Below, piece by piece: positions 1 through 5,159 of a stretch of DNA of 5,265 nucleotides (positions within the stretch are counted from its first letter, which is position 1; every line of letters starts with the position of its first letter). The stretch is taken from assembly GCA_025965775.1 (NCBI GenBank), contig JAOPWG010000052.1, positions 1 through 5,265 of the forward strand, written 5' to 3'. Source of the DNA: Modestobacter sp. GTDB taxonomy: Bacteria; Actinomycetota; Actinomycetes; Mycobacteriales; Geodermatophilaceae. A program made the position numbers and the translations under genes. A model generated the notes under the pieces. That model made no database searches. It had not been told where the DNA came from and saw only the letters and a program-made list of their open reading frames with translations.

Positions 1-547
1 CGAACGCCAGCCCGTCGACGGCCAGCAGCAGCCCCGCCAGGCCACCGATGAGCGTGGACCGGGACACCCGCCGCACGAGCCGGACGAGCACGAGGACCAG
101 CAGGGTGCCGAAGACCAGCGGGGCCACGCGCCAGCCGAACGACGTCATCCCGAAGACGTGCTCGCCGAAGGCGATCAGCCACTTGCCGACCGGCGGGTGC
201 ACGACGAACTCGGCGGTGCGCTGCATCACGTCGACGTTGCCCGCGGTGATCTGGGCGTTCGCGTCCTCGGCCCAGTTGCGCTCGTAGCCGAACTTCAGCA
301 GCGAGTACGCGTCCTTGGCGTAGTAGGTCTCGTCGAAGACCAGCTTGTTGGGGTAGCCCAGGTCCGGCAGCCGCAGCACGAAGGCGACGGCCGTGACGAG
401 CAGCGTCACCACCCAGCCGCGGAGCCGGTCGGTCGGCATCGGGTCGCGGAGCCGGTCCACGGTGCTCGGCGGGGCGACCGCCGCGGCGACCGGGACGGGC
501 GGCTGGTCCTCCGCGGGGGGCGCAAGCTCCAGCACCGGCCGCGTCAC
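1..547 (-). CDS. pmt: Protein O-mannosyltransferase (dolichyl-/polyprenyl-phosphate-mannose--protein mannosyltransferase), N-terminal part
   Basis: Transfers mannose from a polyprenyl-phosphate-mannose donor to Ser/Thr of secreted proteins at the cytoplasmic membrane (GT39/PMT family, GT-C fold). Seen: 182 residues from a GTG at 547, cut off by the left edge; family members usually run to about 500 residues or more. Residues 1-43 are a Pro/Ala/Asp/Arg-rich cytoplasmic tail. The first membrane helix is about 44-60. It is followed by the PMT signature at 69-81 with the catalytic Asp72-Glu73 pair (FDETYYAKDAYS), then the conserved loop FVVHPPVGKWLIA at 114-126 and FGWR at 137-140. Further helices lie near 141-156 and 167-180. 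The start is chosen because it is the first in-frame start and sits six bases after a TACAGT hexamer; no Shine-Dalgarno is visible. An ATG at codon 37 is an alternative. It is divergent from rsmI, as in Mycobacterium tuberculosis (Rv1002c/Rv1003). Identification is firm; the acceptor proteins are unknown. Confidence 0.95.
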   Translation of the reverse strand, partial: MTRPVLELAPPAEDQPPVPVAAAVAPPSTVDRLRDPMPTDRLRGWVVTLLVTAVAFVLRLPDLGYPNKLVFDETYYAKDAYSLLKFGYERNWAEDANAQITAGNVDVMQRTAEFVVHPPVGKWLIAFGEHVFGMTSFGWRVAPLVFGTLLVLVLVRLVRRVSRSTLIGGLAGLLLAVDGLAF

Positions 548-553
548 GCCGAC

Positions 554-559
554 ACTGTA
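554..559 (-). promoter_or_regulatory. Candidate -10 element for pmt, leaderless geometry
   Basis: On the minus strand, TACAGT matches the actinobacterial TANNNT -10 consensus. Exactly six bases (GTCGGC) separate it from the GTG start of pmt at 547, so transcription would begin at or next to the start codon and give a leaderless mRNA. It is preceded by TGAC; no good -35 hexamer is seen 16-18 bases upstream. The same geometry recurs at metG. Inference from spacing and motif only. Confidence 0.5.
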
Positions 560-571
560 GTCAGCGCTCCC

Positions 572-587
572 TGTGATCTCTGTGATC
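572..587 (+). repeat. Tandem TGTGATC pair creating alternative rsmI starts
   Basis: TGTGATC occurs at 572-578 and again at 581-587, a nine-base period in phase with the rsmI frame, so that GTG-ATC appears twice (codons 1-2 and 4-5). Together with a third GTG at 597 this offers three in-frame starts in a region with no Shine-Dalgarno. It may be a small duplication or a direct-repeat operator in the 25-base gap shared with pmt. Short enough to be chance. Confidence 0.35.
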
Positions 588-1412
588 CTTGACGACGTGC
601 AGGAGACCGGAACCGCCGCCGCGCCCGGCGTCCTCGTCCTGGCCGGGACGCCGATCGGTGACGTGGCCGACGCCTCGCCCCGGCTCCGCGCCGAGCTGGC
701 CGGCGCCGACGTCATCGCCGCGGAGGACACCCGGCGCTTCCGGGCGCTGCTCCAGCGGATGGGGGTCAGCACCACGGCCCGGGTGGTGTCCTACTTCGAG
801 GGCAACGAGGCCACGCGTACGCCCGAGCTCGTCGAGGCCCTGACCGGCGGCGCGCGGGTGGTCGTCGCGACCGACGCCGGCATGCCGTCGGTGTCCGACC
901 CCGGCTTCCGGCTGGTCGCCGCGGCGGTCGCGGCCGGGATCCGCGTCACCGCCGTCCCCGGGCCGTCCGCCGTGCTCACCGCGCTGGCCGTGTCCGGCCT
1001 GCCCGTCGACCGCTTCTGCTTCGAGGGGTTCCTGTCCCGCAAGACCGGCGAACGTTCCCGCCAGCTCGCCCGGCTGGCCGACACCCTGGCCGACGCGGCC
1101 GCGGCCTTCGGCGACGACCGGCCGGCCGCCGTCTGCCGGGAGCTCACCAAGACCCACGAGGAGGTCCGGCGCGGGCCGCTCGCCGAGCTGGCGGCGTGGG
1201 CGGCCGAGGGCGTGCGCGGCGAGATCACCGTCGTCATCGCGGGGGCGGTGGCCGGCCCGGTGCAGCTGTCCCCGGCCGAGCTGGCCGCCGAGGTCGCCGC
1301 CGAGGAGGCCGCCGGCGCCGACCGCAAGGAGGCGATCCGCACCGTGGTCGCCCGCACCGGCCTGCCGCGCCGGGTGGTCTACGACGCCGTCGTCGCCGCC
1401 AAGGGGTCCTGA
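573..1412 (+). CDS. rsmI: 16S rRNA (cytidine(1402)-2'-O)-methyltransferase RsmI, with probable internal deletion
   Basis: Methylates the ribose 2'-OH of C1402 in the decoding centre of 16S rRNA using S-adenosylmethionine. Seen, numbered from GTG 573 (279 residues): the tetrapyrrole-methylase-type N-terminal domain begins with GTPIGDVADASPRL (25-38) and AAEDTRR (49-55). DAGMPSVSDPG is at 102-112, PGPSAVLTAL at 129-138, and FCFEGFLSRK at 148-157. CRELTKTHEEVRRG and GEITVVIAG follow, then a C-terminal helical segment ending YDAVVAAKGS. Odd: the strongly conserved stretch between the FCFEGF block and the TLADA helix, which in the family contains (F/Y)(F/Y)E(S/A)xHR, is absent. E. coli RsmI has 58 residues from FC to the R of RELTKT; this protein has 42. 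The frame is kept, so 16 residues are missing near residue 170. The start is uncertain: GTG 573, 582 and 597 are all possible and none has a Shine-Dalgarno. Family assignment is secure; activity is doubtful unless the gap is an assembly error. Confidence 0.93.
   Translation: MISVILDDVQETGTAAAPGVLVLAGTPIGDVADASPRLRAELAGADVIAAEDTRRFRALLQRMGVSTTARVVSYFEGNEATRTPELVEALTGGARVVVATDAGMPSVSDPGFRLVAAAVAAGIRVTAVPGPSAVLTALAVSGLPVDRFCFEGFLSRKTGERSRQLARLADTLADAAAAFGDDRPAAVCRELTKTHEEVRRGPLAELAAWAAEGVRGEITVVIAGAVAGPVQLSPAELAAEVAAEEAAGADRKEAIRTVVARTGLPRRVVYDAVVAAKGS
1071..1094 (+). repeat. Likely deletion junction in rsmI, with 9-bp direct repeat
   Basis: CTGGCCGAC occurs at 1074-1082 and 1086-1094, separated by ACC, encoding LAD-T-LAD at residues 168-174. 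This is where the FFExPHR-type block of RsmI should lie. In related actinobacterial proteins, as I recall them, the region reads roughly RLAD-(about 12 residues with FFEAPH)-RLAATLAD. Slippage between two CGGCTGGCC copies encoding RLA would remove exactly 16 codons and leave this sequence. The mechanism is inferred; the missing residues are seen. Confidence 0.5.
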
Positions 1413-1420
1413 CCGCCGCC

Positions 1421-1474
1421 GTTGTGCACCCGTCGTCGGTCTCCGTCGACCCGCGGCGACGATCACCGCACAAC
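1421..1474. terminator. Imperfect inverted repeat between convergent rsmI and corA, possible bidirectional terminator
   Basis: GTTGTGC at 1421-1427 pairs with GCACAAC at 1468-1474. After a five-base internal mismatch on each side, TCGTCG (1433-1438) pairs with CGACGA (1457-1462), around an 18-base loop: 13 of 18 positions pair. It lies eight bases after the rsmI stop and about 60 bases downstream of the corA stop, between genes that converge. There is no T-run on either strand, so a role as intrinsic terminator is tentative. The rest of 1413-1535 shows nothing recognisable. Confidence 0.4.
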
Positions 1475-1535
1475 CCCGGGTCATGGCGGCGAGCGCCGCG
1501 GCGATCCCGGCGATGAGCGCGGGGGAGGGGTGAGG

Positions 1536-2636
1536 TCAGAGCCAGCCGCTGCTCTTGAACCCCCGGTACAGCAGCCAGCAGGCGGCCAGCATCACCAGCA
1601 GGACCACGGGATAGCCCCAGGTCGTCGTCAGTTCCGGCATGTGCGTGAAGTTCATGCCGTAGATGCCGGCGATCGCCGTGGGGACGGCGATGATGCCGGC
1701 CCAGGCCGAGATCTTGCGCATGTCCTCGTTGTCCGCCAGCGACGTGCGCGCCAGCGACGCCTGCAGGATCGAGGACAGCAGCTCGTCCAGTGAGCCGATC
1801 TGGTCACGGACCCGCAGGGTGTGGTCCTGCACATCGCGGAAGTAGGACCGCATCTCGGCCGGGACGATGTCCAGCTGCCGCTCGGCCAGGGTGTTCAGCG
1901 GGTTGTCCAGCGGGGTGACGGCGCGACGCAGCTCCACCAGCTCCCGCTTGAGCTGGTAGATCCGGCCGATGTCGTCGGTGCGCTCGGGGCTGAACACCGA
2001 GACCTCGAGCTCCTCGACGTCCTCCTCGACCGCGGTGGCGACGTCGACGAAGTGGTCCACCACCAGGTCGGCCACGGCGTAGAGCACCGCCGCCGGACCC
2101 TGGCAGAGCAGGTCGGTCTGCCTCTCCAGGCTGGCACGCAGGTCCTTCAGGCCGCCGTGGTTCCCATGCCGGACGGTGATCACGTAGTGCGGGCCCAGGA
2201 AGACCATCACCTCGCCGGTGCTGACGACCTCGCTGGTGGCGGTCAGCTGGTCGTGTTCCACGTAGCGCGCCGTCTTGAGCACCATGAACACGCTGTCGTC
2301 GTAGCTGTCCAGCTTCGGGCGCTGGTGGGCGTAGACGGCGTCCTCGACGGCCAGCGGGTGCAGCCCGTAGCCGTCGGCGATCGATTCGAACTCGGCTTCG
2401 GTCGGCTCGTACAGCCCGAGCCAGACGAAGCCCTTTCCCTCGGTGGCCACCCGCAGCGCGTCCGCGGGCGCGACGTCCTGCTGGCGCGTGCCGTCCACGT
2501 ACACCGCGCAGTCGACGACGGGGCTGCCGCCGCCCGCCCGCTGCGACGGAGCGGCCCTGGGCACCCCGGCGGGGCGGGGCCGGCGCATCTGCGGCAGCCG
2601 CGTCCGGGCGCCACGCGGGCTGTCGGTGCTGGTCAC
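1536..2636 (-). CDS. corA: CorA-family magnesium/divalent cation transport protein
   Basis: Pentameric inner-membrane channel for Mg2+ (some relatives take Co2+ or Ni2+), with a large N-terminal cytoplasmic funnel. Seen: 366 residues, close to the 316-351 of well-known CorA proteins plus an Arg/Pro-rich extension at 1-38. The alpha/beta domain covers about 41-170 (HPLAVEDAVYAHQRPKLDSYDDSVFMVLKT at 93-122, written here as one conserved block). A long charged helical region covers about 185-310. The first pore helix is about 310-326, ending in the signature YGMNF at 326-330 and followed by MPEL at 333-336; the second helix is about 342-358. The short C-terminus is RGFKSSGWL. The GTG start at 2636 is set by an AGGAG seven bases upstream; ATG at codon 17 is less likely. 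It converges with rsmI and diverges from an amino acid permease. No M-box riboswitch fits in the short leader. Cation preference cannot be read from the sequence. Confidence 0.95.
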   Translation of the reverse strand: MTSTDSPRGARTRLPQMRRPRPAGVPRAAPSQRAGGGSPVVDCAVYVDGTRQQDVAPADALRVATEGKGFVWLGLYEPTEAEFESIADGYGLHPLAVEDAVYAHQRPKLDSYDDSVFMVLKTARYVEHDQLTATSEVVSTGEVMVFLGPHYVITVRHGNHGGLKDLRASLERQTDLLCQGPAAVLYAVADLVVDHFVDVATAVEEDVEELEVSVFSPERTDDIGRIYQLKRELVELRRAVTPLDNPLNTLAERQLDIVPAEMRSYFRDVQDHTLRVRDQIGSLDELLSSILQASLARTSLADNEDMRKISAWAGIIAVPTAIAGIYGMNFTHMPELTTTWGYPVVLLVMLAACWLLYRGFKSSGWL

Positions 2637-2643
2637 CGGGGAT

Positions 2644-2648
2644 CTCCT
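2644..2648 (-). promoter_or_regulatory. Ribosome binding site of corA
   Basis: AGGAG on the minus strand, seven bases before the GTG at 2636. It decides the start of an open frame that continues far upstream without a stop and would otherwise be mis-called as a much longer protein. Confidence 0.8.
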
Positions 2649-2693
2649 GGTCTGTGCGTCCGGCGCCCCGTCCGGGCCGGGGAGCGCGTCGAG

Positions 2694-2699
2694 AGCGTA
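2694..2699 (-). promoter_or_regulatory. Candidate -10 element for corA
   Basis: TACGCT on the minus strand fits TANNNT and would place the transcription start near 2687, giving a leader of about 50 bases before the corA GTG. No convincing -35 lies 16-18 bases upstream. It is identical to the hexamer before metG. Low-complexity GC-rich surroundings make this the only reasonable AT-containing candidate, but it is weak evidence. Confidence 0.35.
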
Positions 2700-2704
2700 G
2701 GTCT

Positions 2705-2754
2705 GCGGGATGCGCTCCCGCGTGGGACGCTCCGCAGGGGTGATCACCAGCTGG
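2705..2754. promoter_or_regulatory. Stacked inverted repeats in the corA/permease divergent promoter region
   Basis: The 156-base gap between the two divergent starts holds three inverted repeats in 50 bases. GCGGGA (2705-2710) pairs with TCCCGC (2716-2721) across five bases. GGTGATCACC (2739-2748) is a perfect 10-base palindrome. CCAGCTGG (2747-2754) is a perfect 8-base palindrome overlapping it by two bases. The cluster lies upstream of both genes and could be a regulator operator acting on either. No regulator gene is present in the window. No clear -10 for the permease was found. Confidence 0.4.
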
Positions 2755-2779
2755 CCGCCGCCGCGCGCGGCGACCGCCC

Positions 2780-2787
2780 GGAAGGGG
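2780..2787 (+). promoter_or_regulatory. Ribosome binding site of the amino acid permease
   Basis: GGAAGGGG, five bases before GTG 2793. It selects this start within a reading frame that stays open through the antisense of corA, and the protein begins to resemble permease N-termini only after this point. Confidence 0.6.
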
Positions 2788-2792
2788 ACGGC

Positions 2793-4298
2793 GTGGCGAA
2801 CAACGCAGCCCGGGTCAAGAGCGTCGAGGAGTCCGTCCGCGACACCGAGGAACCCGAACACCAGCTCAAGAAGAACCTCTCGGCCCTCGACCTGACCGTC
2901 TTCGGCGTCGGCGTGATCATCGGGACCGGCATCTTCGTGCTCACCGGGGAGGTGGCCAAGACCGACTCCGGCCCGGCGGTCGCGATCTCGTTCGTCATCG
3001 CCGGCATCGTCTGCGGCCTCGCCGCGCTCTGCTACGCGGAGTTCGCCTCCACGGTCCCGGTGGCCGGCTCGGCCTACACCTTCTCCTACGCCACGATGGG
3101 CGAGTTCGTGGCCTGGATCATCGGCTGGGACCTGGTCCTGGAGCTGGCCCTCGGCGCGGCCACCGTGTCGGTCGGCTGGTCGGGGTACCTCAACCAGCTG
3201 CTCGGCGACCTCGGCACCCCGTTGCCGACGTCGATCGCGGGGGAGGGGGCCACGGTCAACATCCCCGCCATGGTGATCGCCCTGGTGATGACCGGTGTCC
3301 TGATCCTGGGGATCAAGCTGTCGTCCCGGGTCACCTCGGTCATCGTGGCCATCAAGGTCGTCATCGTGCTGCTGGTCATCGTCGTGGGCGTCTTCTACCT
3401 GAAGGCGGACAACTACAAGCCGTTCGTCCCGCCGGCGCAGCCGGGCGCGGCCGGCAGCGGGCTCTCGGCGCCCTTCATCCAGCTGCTGGCCGGGTTCACG
3501 CCCAGCACCTTCGGCGTCGGCGGCATCATCGCCGGCGCGGCCATCGTCTTCTTCGCCTTCATCGGCTTCGACATCGTGGCCACCGCCGCGGAGGAGACCA
3601 AGAACCCGCAGCGTGACCTCCCGCGTGGGATCTTCGGCTCGCTGATCATCTGCACGGTGCTCTACGTGCTGGTGTCGCTGGTCGTGGCCGGCATGCAGCG
3701 CTACACCGAGCTGTCGGTCACCGCCCCGCTGGCCGGCGCGTTCAAGAGCGTCGGGCTCTCGTTCATGTCCAGCATCATCTCGGTCGGCGCGCTGGCCGGG
3801 CTCACCAGCGTGGTGATGATCCTGATGCTCGGCCAGTCGCGGGTGCTGTTCGCAATGAGCCGGGACCACCTGCTGCCGCCGAAGTTGGCCGCGGTGCACC
3901 CGAGGTACGGCACGCCCTACCGGATCACGATCATCACCGGGGTCATCGTCGCGGTCCTGGCGGGATTGATCCCGCTGGGCAAACTCGCCGAACTGGTCAA
4001 CATCGGCACGCTCTTCGCGTTCGTGCTGGTCTCGATCGCGGTGCTGGTGCTGCGACGGACCCGCCCGGAGCTCGAGCGGTCGTTCCGGGTGCCGCTGGTG
4101 CCCGTGCTGCCGATCGCCTCCGCGCTGGCCAGCCTCTGGCTGATGCTCAACCTGCCCACGGAGACCTGGCTGCGGTTCGTGATCTGGATGGCACTCGGGA
4201 TCGTCCTGTACCTCCTCTACGGACGGCGGCACTCCCGGTTCTCGGTCCGCGGCGCCGCCGAGCGCGAGCAGGCAGGGCAGCTACCGGGGGGCAGCTGA
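2793..4298 (+). CDS. APC-superfamily amino acid permease, cationic amino acid transporter (CAT/YfnA-like) type
   Basis: Secondary transporter that brings amino acids across the cytoplasmic membrane, probably with protons. Seen: 501 residues with a charged cytoplasmic N-terminus (1-30) and about 12 hydrophobic helices, near 33-51, 61-82, 106-128, 157-175, 184-203, 243-266, 280-300, 326-346, 376-395, 399-420, 433-452 and 458-476. Helix 1 carries the unwound substrate-binding motif GVIIGTGIF (40-48). The family block after helix 6 is GFDIVATAAEETKNPQRDLP (258-277). FAMSRDHLLPP (353-363) is followed by YGTPYR, and LAELVNIGTLFAFVLVSIAVL matches the CAT subgroup. The tail 477-501 is basic to polar. 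Length and motifs fit a complete protein. The substrate is not determinable: the CAT subgroup includes broad-specificity as well as Arg/Lys carriers. It is divergent from corA and followed by a strong hairpin, so it is probably monocistronic. Confidence 0.93.
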   Translation: MANNAARVKSVEESVRDTEEPEHQLKKNLSALDLTVFGVGVIIGTGIFVLTGEVAKTDSGPAVAISFVIAGIVCGLAALCYAEFASTVPVAGSAYTFSYATMGEFVAWIIGWDLVLELALGAATVSVGWSGYLNQLLGDLGTPLPTSIAGEGATVNIPAMVIALVMTGVLILGIKLSSRVTSVIVAIKVVIVLLVIVVGVFYLKADNYKPFVPPAQPGAAGSGLSAPFIQLLAGFTPSTFGVGGIIAGAAIVFFAFIGFDIVATAAEETKNPQRDLPRGIFGSLIICTVLYVLVSLVVAGMQRYTELSVTAPLAGAFKSVGLSFMSSIISVGALAGLTSVVMILMLGQSRVLFAMSRDHLLPPKLAAVHPRYGTPYRITIITGVIVAVLAGLIPLGKLAELVNIGTLFAFVLVSIAVLVLRRTRPELERSFRVPLVPVLPIASALASLWLMLNLPTETWLRFVIWMALGIVLYLLYGRRHSRFSVRGAAEREQAGQLPGGS

Positions 4299-4301
4299 TC
4301 T

Positions 4302-4334
4302 CACCCCTCGGGGTGGGCGGGGCCCGCCCACCCC
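4302..4334 (+). terminator. Strong GC hairpin after the permease, with an alternative pairing
   Basis: GGGGTGGGCGG (4310-4320) pairs perfectly with CCGCCCACCCC (4324-4334) around a three-base loop, an 11-bp stem starting 11 bases after the stop codon. The left arm can instead pair with the preceding CACCCC (4302-4307), giving a 6-bp hairpin, so CACCCC-GGGGTG-CACCCC offers two exclusive folds. No T-run follows; many actinobacterial terminators lack one. The rest of 4335-4386 shows no clear promoter. Confidence 0.6.
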
Positions 4335-4386
4335 TGCGCTACTCCGGCCGCACGGTCGACCTGATCGGTGACACCCGTCCCCGGTC

Positions 4387-4392
4387 AGGGAG
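4387..4392 (+). promoter_or_regulatory. Ribosome binding site of the unknown membrane protein
   Basis: AGGGAG, six bases before GTG 4399. Good spacing and match support the GTG and the reality of the gene behind it. Confidence 0.7.
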
Positions 4393-4398
4393 CCAGTT

Positions 4399-5115
4399 GT
4401 GCCGAGCACTGTCCTCGACGCCCCCCGCGTCGCCGTCCCGCTACCCGTCCGTCCGGCTGCCCCGGCACCGGTGTCCGCGCCGGTCACGGCGCCGGTCGTG
4501 GCGCCGGTCGTGGCGCGGACCCGGCGCCGGACGCCGGCGCCGGTGGTCGCCGCCGCGGCGGTCGCGGTGGTGGAGTCCCTCGGGCTGCTCGCCCTCGGCC
4601 TGACCGGCCTGGACCGCATCTTCGGCACGGCGCTGCGCCCTTCGGGCGTGCTGGTCGCGACCACCCTGGTGCTGCTGGCCGCCTGGGTGGTGCTGTGCGC
4701 CGGCGGCGGGGCCAGCCTCGTCGACGGCGCCGGCCGCACGCTGGTGATCGCGGTTGCCTGCGGGGAGATCAGCCTGCTGCTCGTCCTGTGCGTCGCGGGG
4801 CTGCTCGGTTCGGACGGCGTCTCGCTGGTGGCCCTCGGTCCGCTCGGCGCGCTGCCCGGGCCGGCCCTGGCGCTGCTGGCGCTCGCCGTCCCGATCACCA
4901 AGCTCCTGCTCGCCGGCTCCCCGCCGGCGGCGGCCTGGGTCGCCGACGGCCCCCGCCCGCGGGTGCACCGGCCCGCCCCGGCTCCGGGCCGCGTGGCGCT
5001 GCGCAACGTGACCGTCGGGGTGATCGGCCTGGCGCTCACCACGGTCGCCCTGCTCGGCTCGCCGGCCGACCAGGCCACGACCCCCTCCATCGCCGCGGTG
5101 GACACCGCTCCCTGA
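4399..5115 (+). CDS. Integral membrane protein of unknown function
   Basis: I do not recognise a family. Seen: 238 residues. Residues 1-46 are rich in Ala, Pro and Val, with an xAPV repeat at 25-39 and a basic patch RTRRR at 40-44, consistent with a cytoplasmic N-terminus by the positive-inside rule. About five hydrophobic helices follow, near 48-69, 82-103, 114-136, 153-172 and 203-220. A hydrophilic Pro/Arg segment (173-202) lies between the fourth and fifth, and the C-terminus is a short polar tail. No catalytic motif, cysteine pair or nucleotide-binding loop is evident. A ribosome binding site, strong GC third-position bias and hydrophobic periodicity support a real gene. It stands between the hairpin after the permease and metG, 44 bases from the latter; any functional link to metG is unproven because metG seems to have its own promoter. 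Confidence 0.8.
   Translation: MPSTVLDAPRVAVPLPVRPAAPAPVSAPVTAPVVAPVVARTRRRTPAPVVAAAAVAVVESLGLLALGLTGLDRIFGTALRPSGVLVATTLVLLAAWVVLCAGGGASLVDGAGRTLVIAVACGEISLLLVLCVAGLLGSDGVSLVALGPLGALPGPALALLALAVPITKLLLAGSPPAAAWVADGPRPRVHRPAPAPGRVALRNVTVGVIGLALTTVALLGSPADQATTPSIAAVDTAP
4471..4515 (+). repeat. 12-bp tandem repeat encoding xAPV units
   Basis: Units start at 4471 (GTGTCCGCGCCG), 4483 (GTCACGGCGCCG), 4495 (GTCGTGGCGCCG) and 4507 (GTCGTGGCG, partial). They encode V-x-A-P repeats at residues 25-39 of the membrane protein. The two central units are nearly identical, so copy number could vary by slippage without breaking the frame. Confidence 0.75.
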
Positions 5116-5147
5116 ACTCTGCCGGGAACCGGGTTGAGGGACCTCCG

Positions 5148-5153
5148 TACGCT
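5148..5153 (+). promoter_or_regulatory. Candidate -10 element for metG, leaderless geometry
   Basis: TACGCT fits TANNNT and lies exactly six bases before the GTG at 5160, predicting a transcript that begins at the start codon. The nearest purine run (GAGGGA, 5136-5141) is 18 bases from the GTG, too far for a Shine-Dalgarno. No standard -35 is seen; GGGAAC at 5124-5129 resembles an ECF-sigma -35, but its matching -10 is poor. Inference from motif and spacing. Confidence 0.5.
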
Positions 5154-5159
5154 CGTGAT

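Noticed and set aside
102..112. Met in place of Thr in the RsmI motif DAGMPSVSDPG (protein residues 102-112)
   Set aside because: DAGMP is the form I recall from other actinobacterial RsmI proteins, so it is not evidence of damage.
561..1484. Long minus-strand frame antisense to rsmI
   Set aside because: Its composition is Gly/Arg/Asp-rich with no motif, while the plus strand clearly encodes RsmI.
2637..2687. Possible Mg2+-sensing riboswitch in the corA leader
   Set aside because: The predicted leader is about 50 bases, far too short for an M-box. The CCCCG/CGGGG pairing there is what GC-rich sequence produces by chance.
1821..2792. A 324-codon plus-strand extension in frame with the permease
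   Set aside because: It is antisense to corA and unlike any permease N-terminus. A ribosome binding site and the typical charged N-terminus begin at 2793.
1536..4232. A single minus-strand reading frame of almost 900 codons joining corA to the antisense of the permease
   Set aside because: Only the last 366 codons look like a protein (CorA). The upstream part is low-complexity Arg/Gly/Asp/His typical of antisense frames in GC-rich DNA, and the AGGAG before GTG 2636 marks the true start.
5124..5150. ECF-sigma promoter (GGGAAC) upstream of metG
   Set aside because: At a spacing of about 17 bases the -10 region reads GTA rather than the GTT expected for SigR/SigH-type promoters. The TANNNT hexamer explains the start better.
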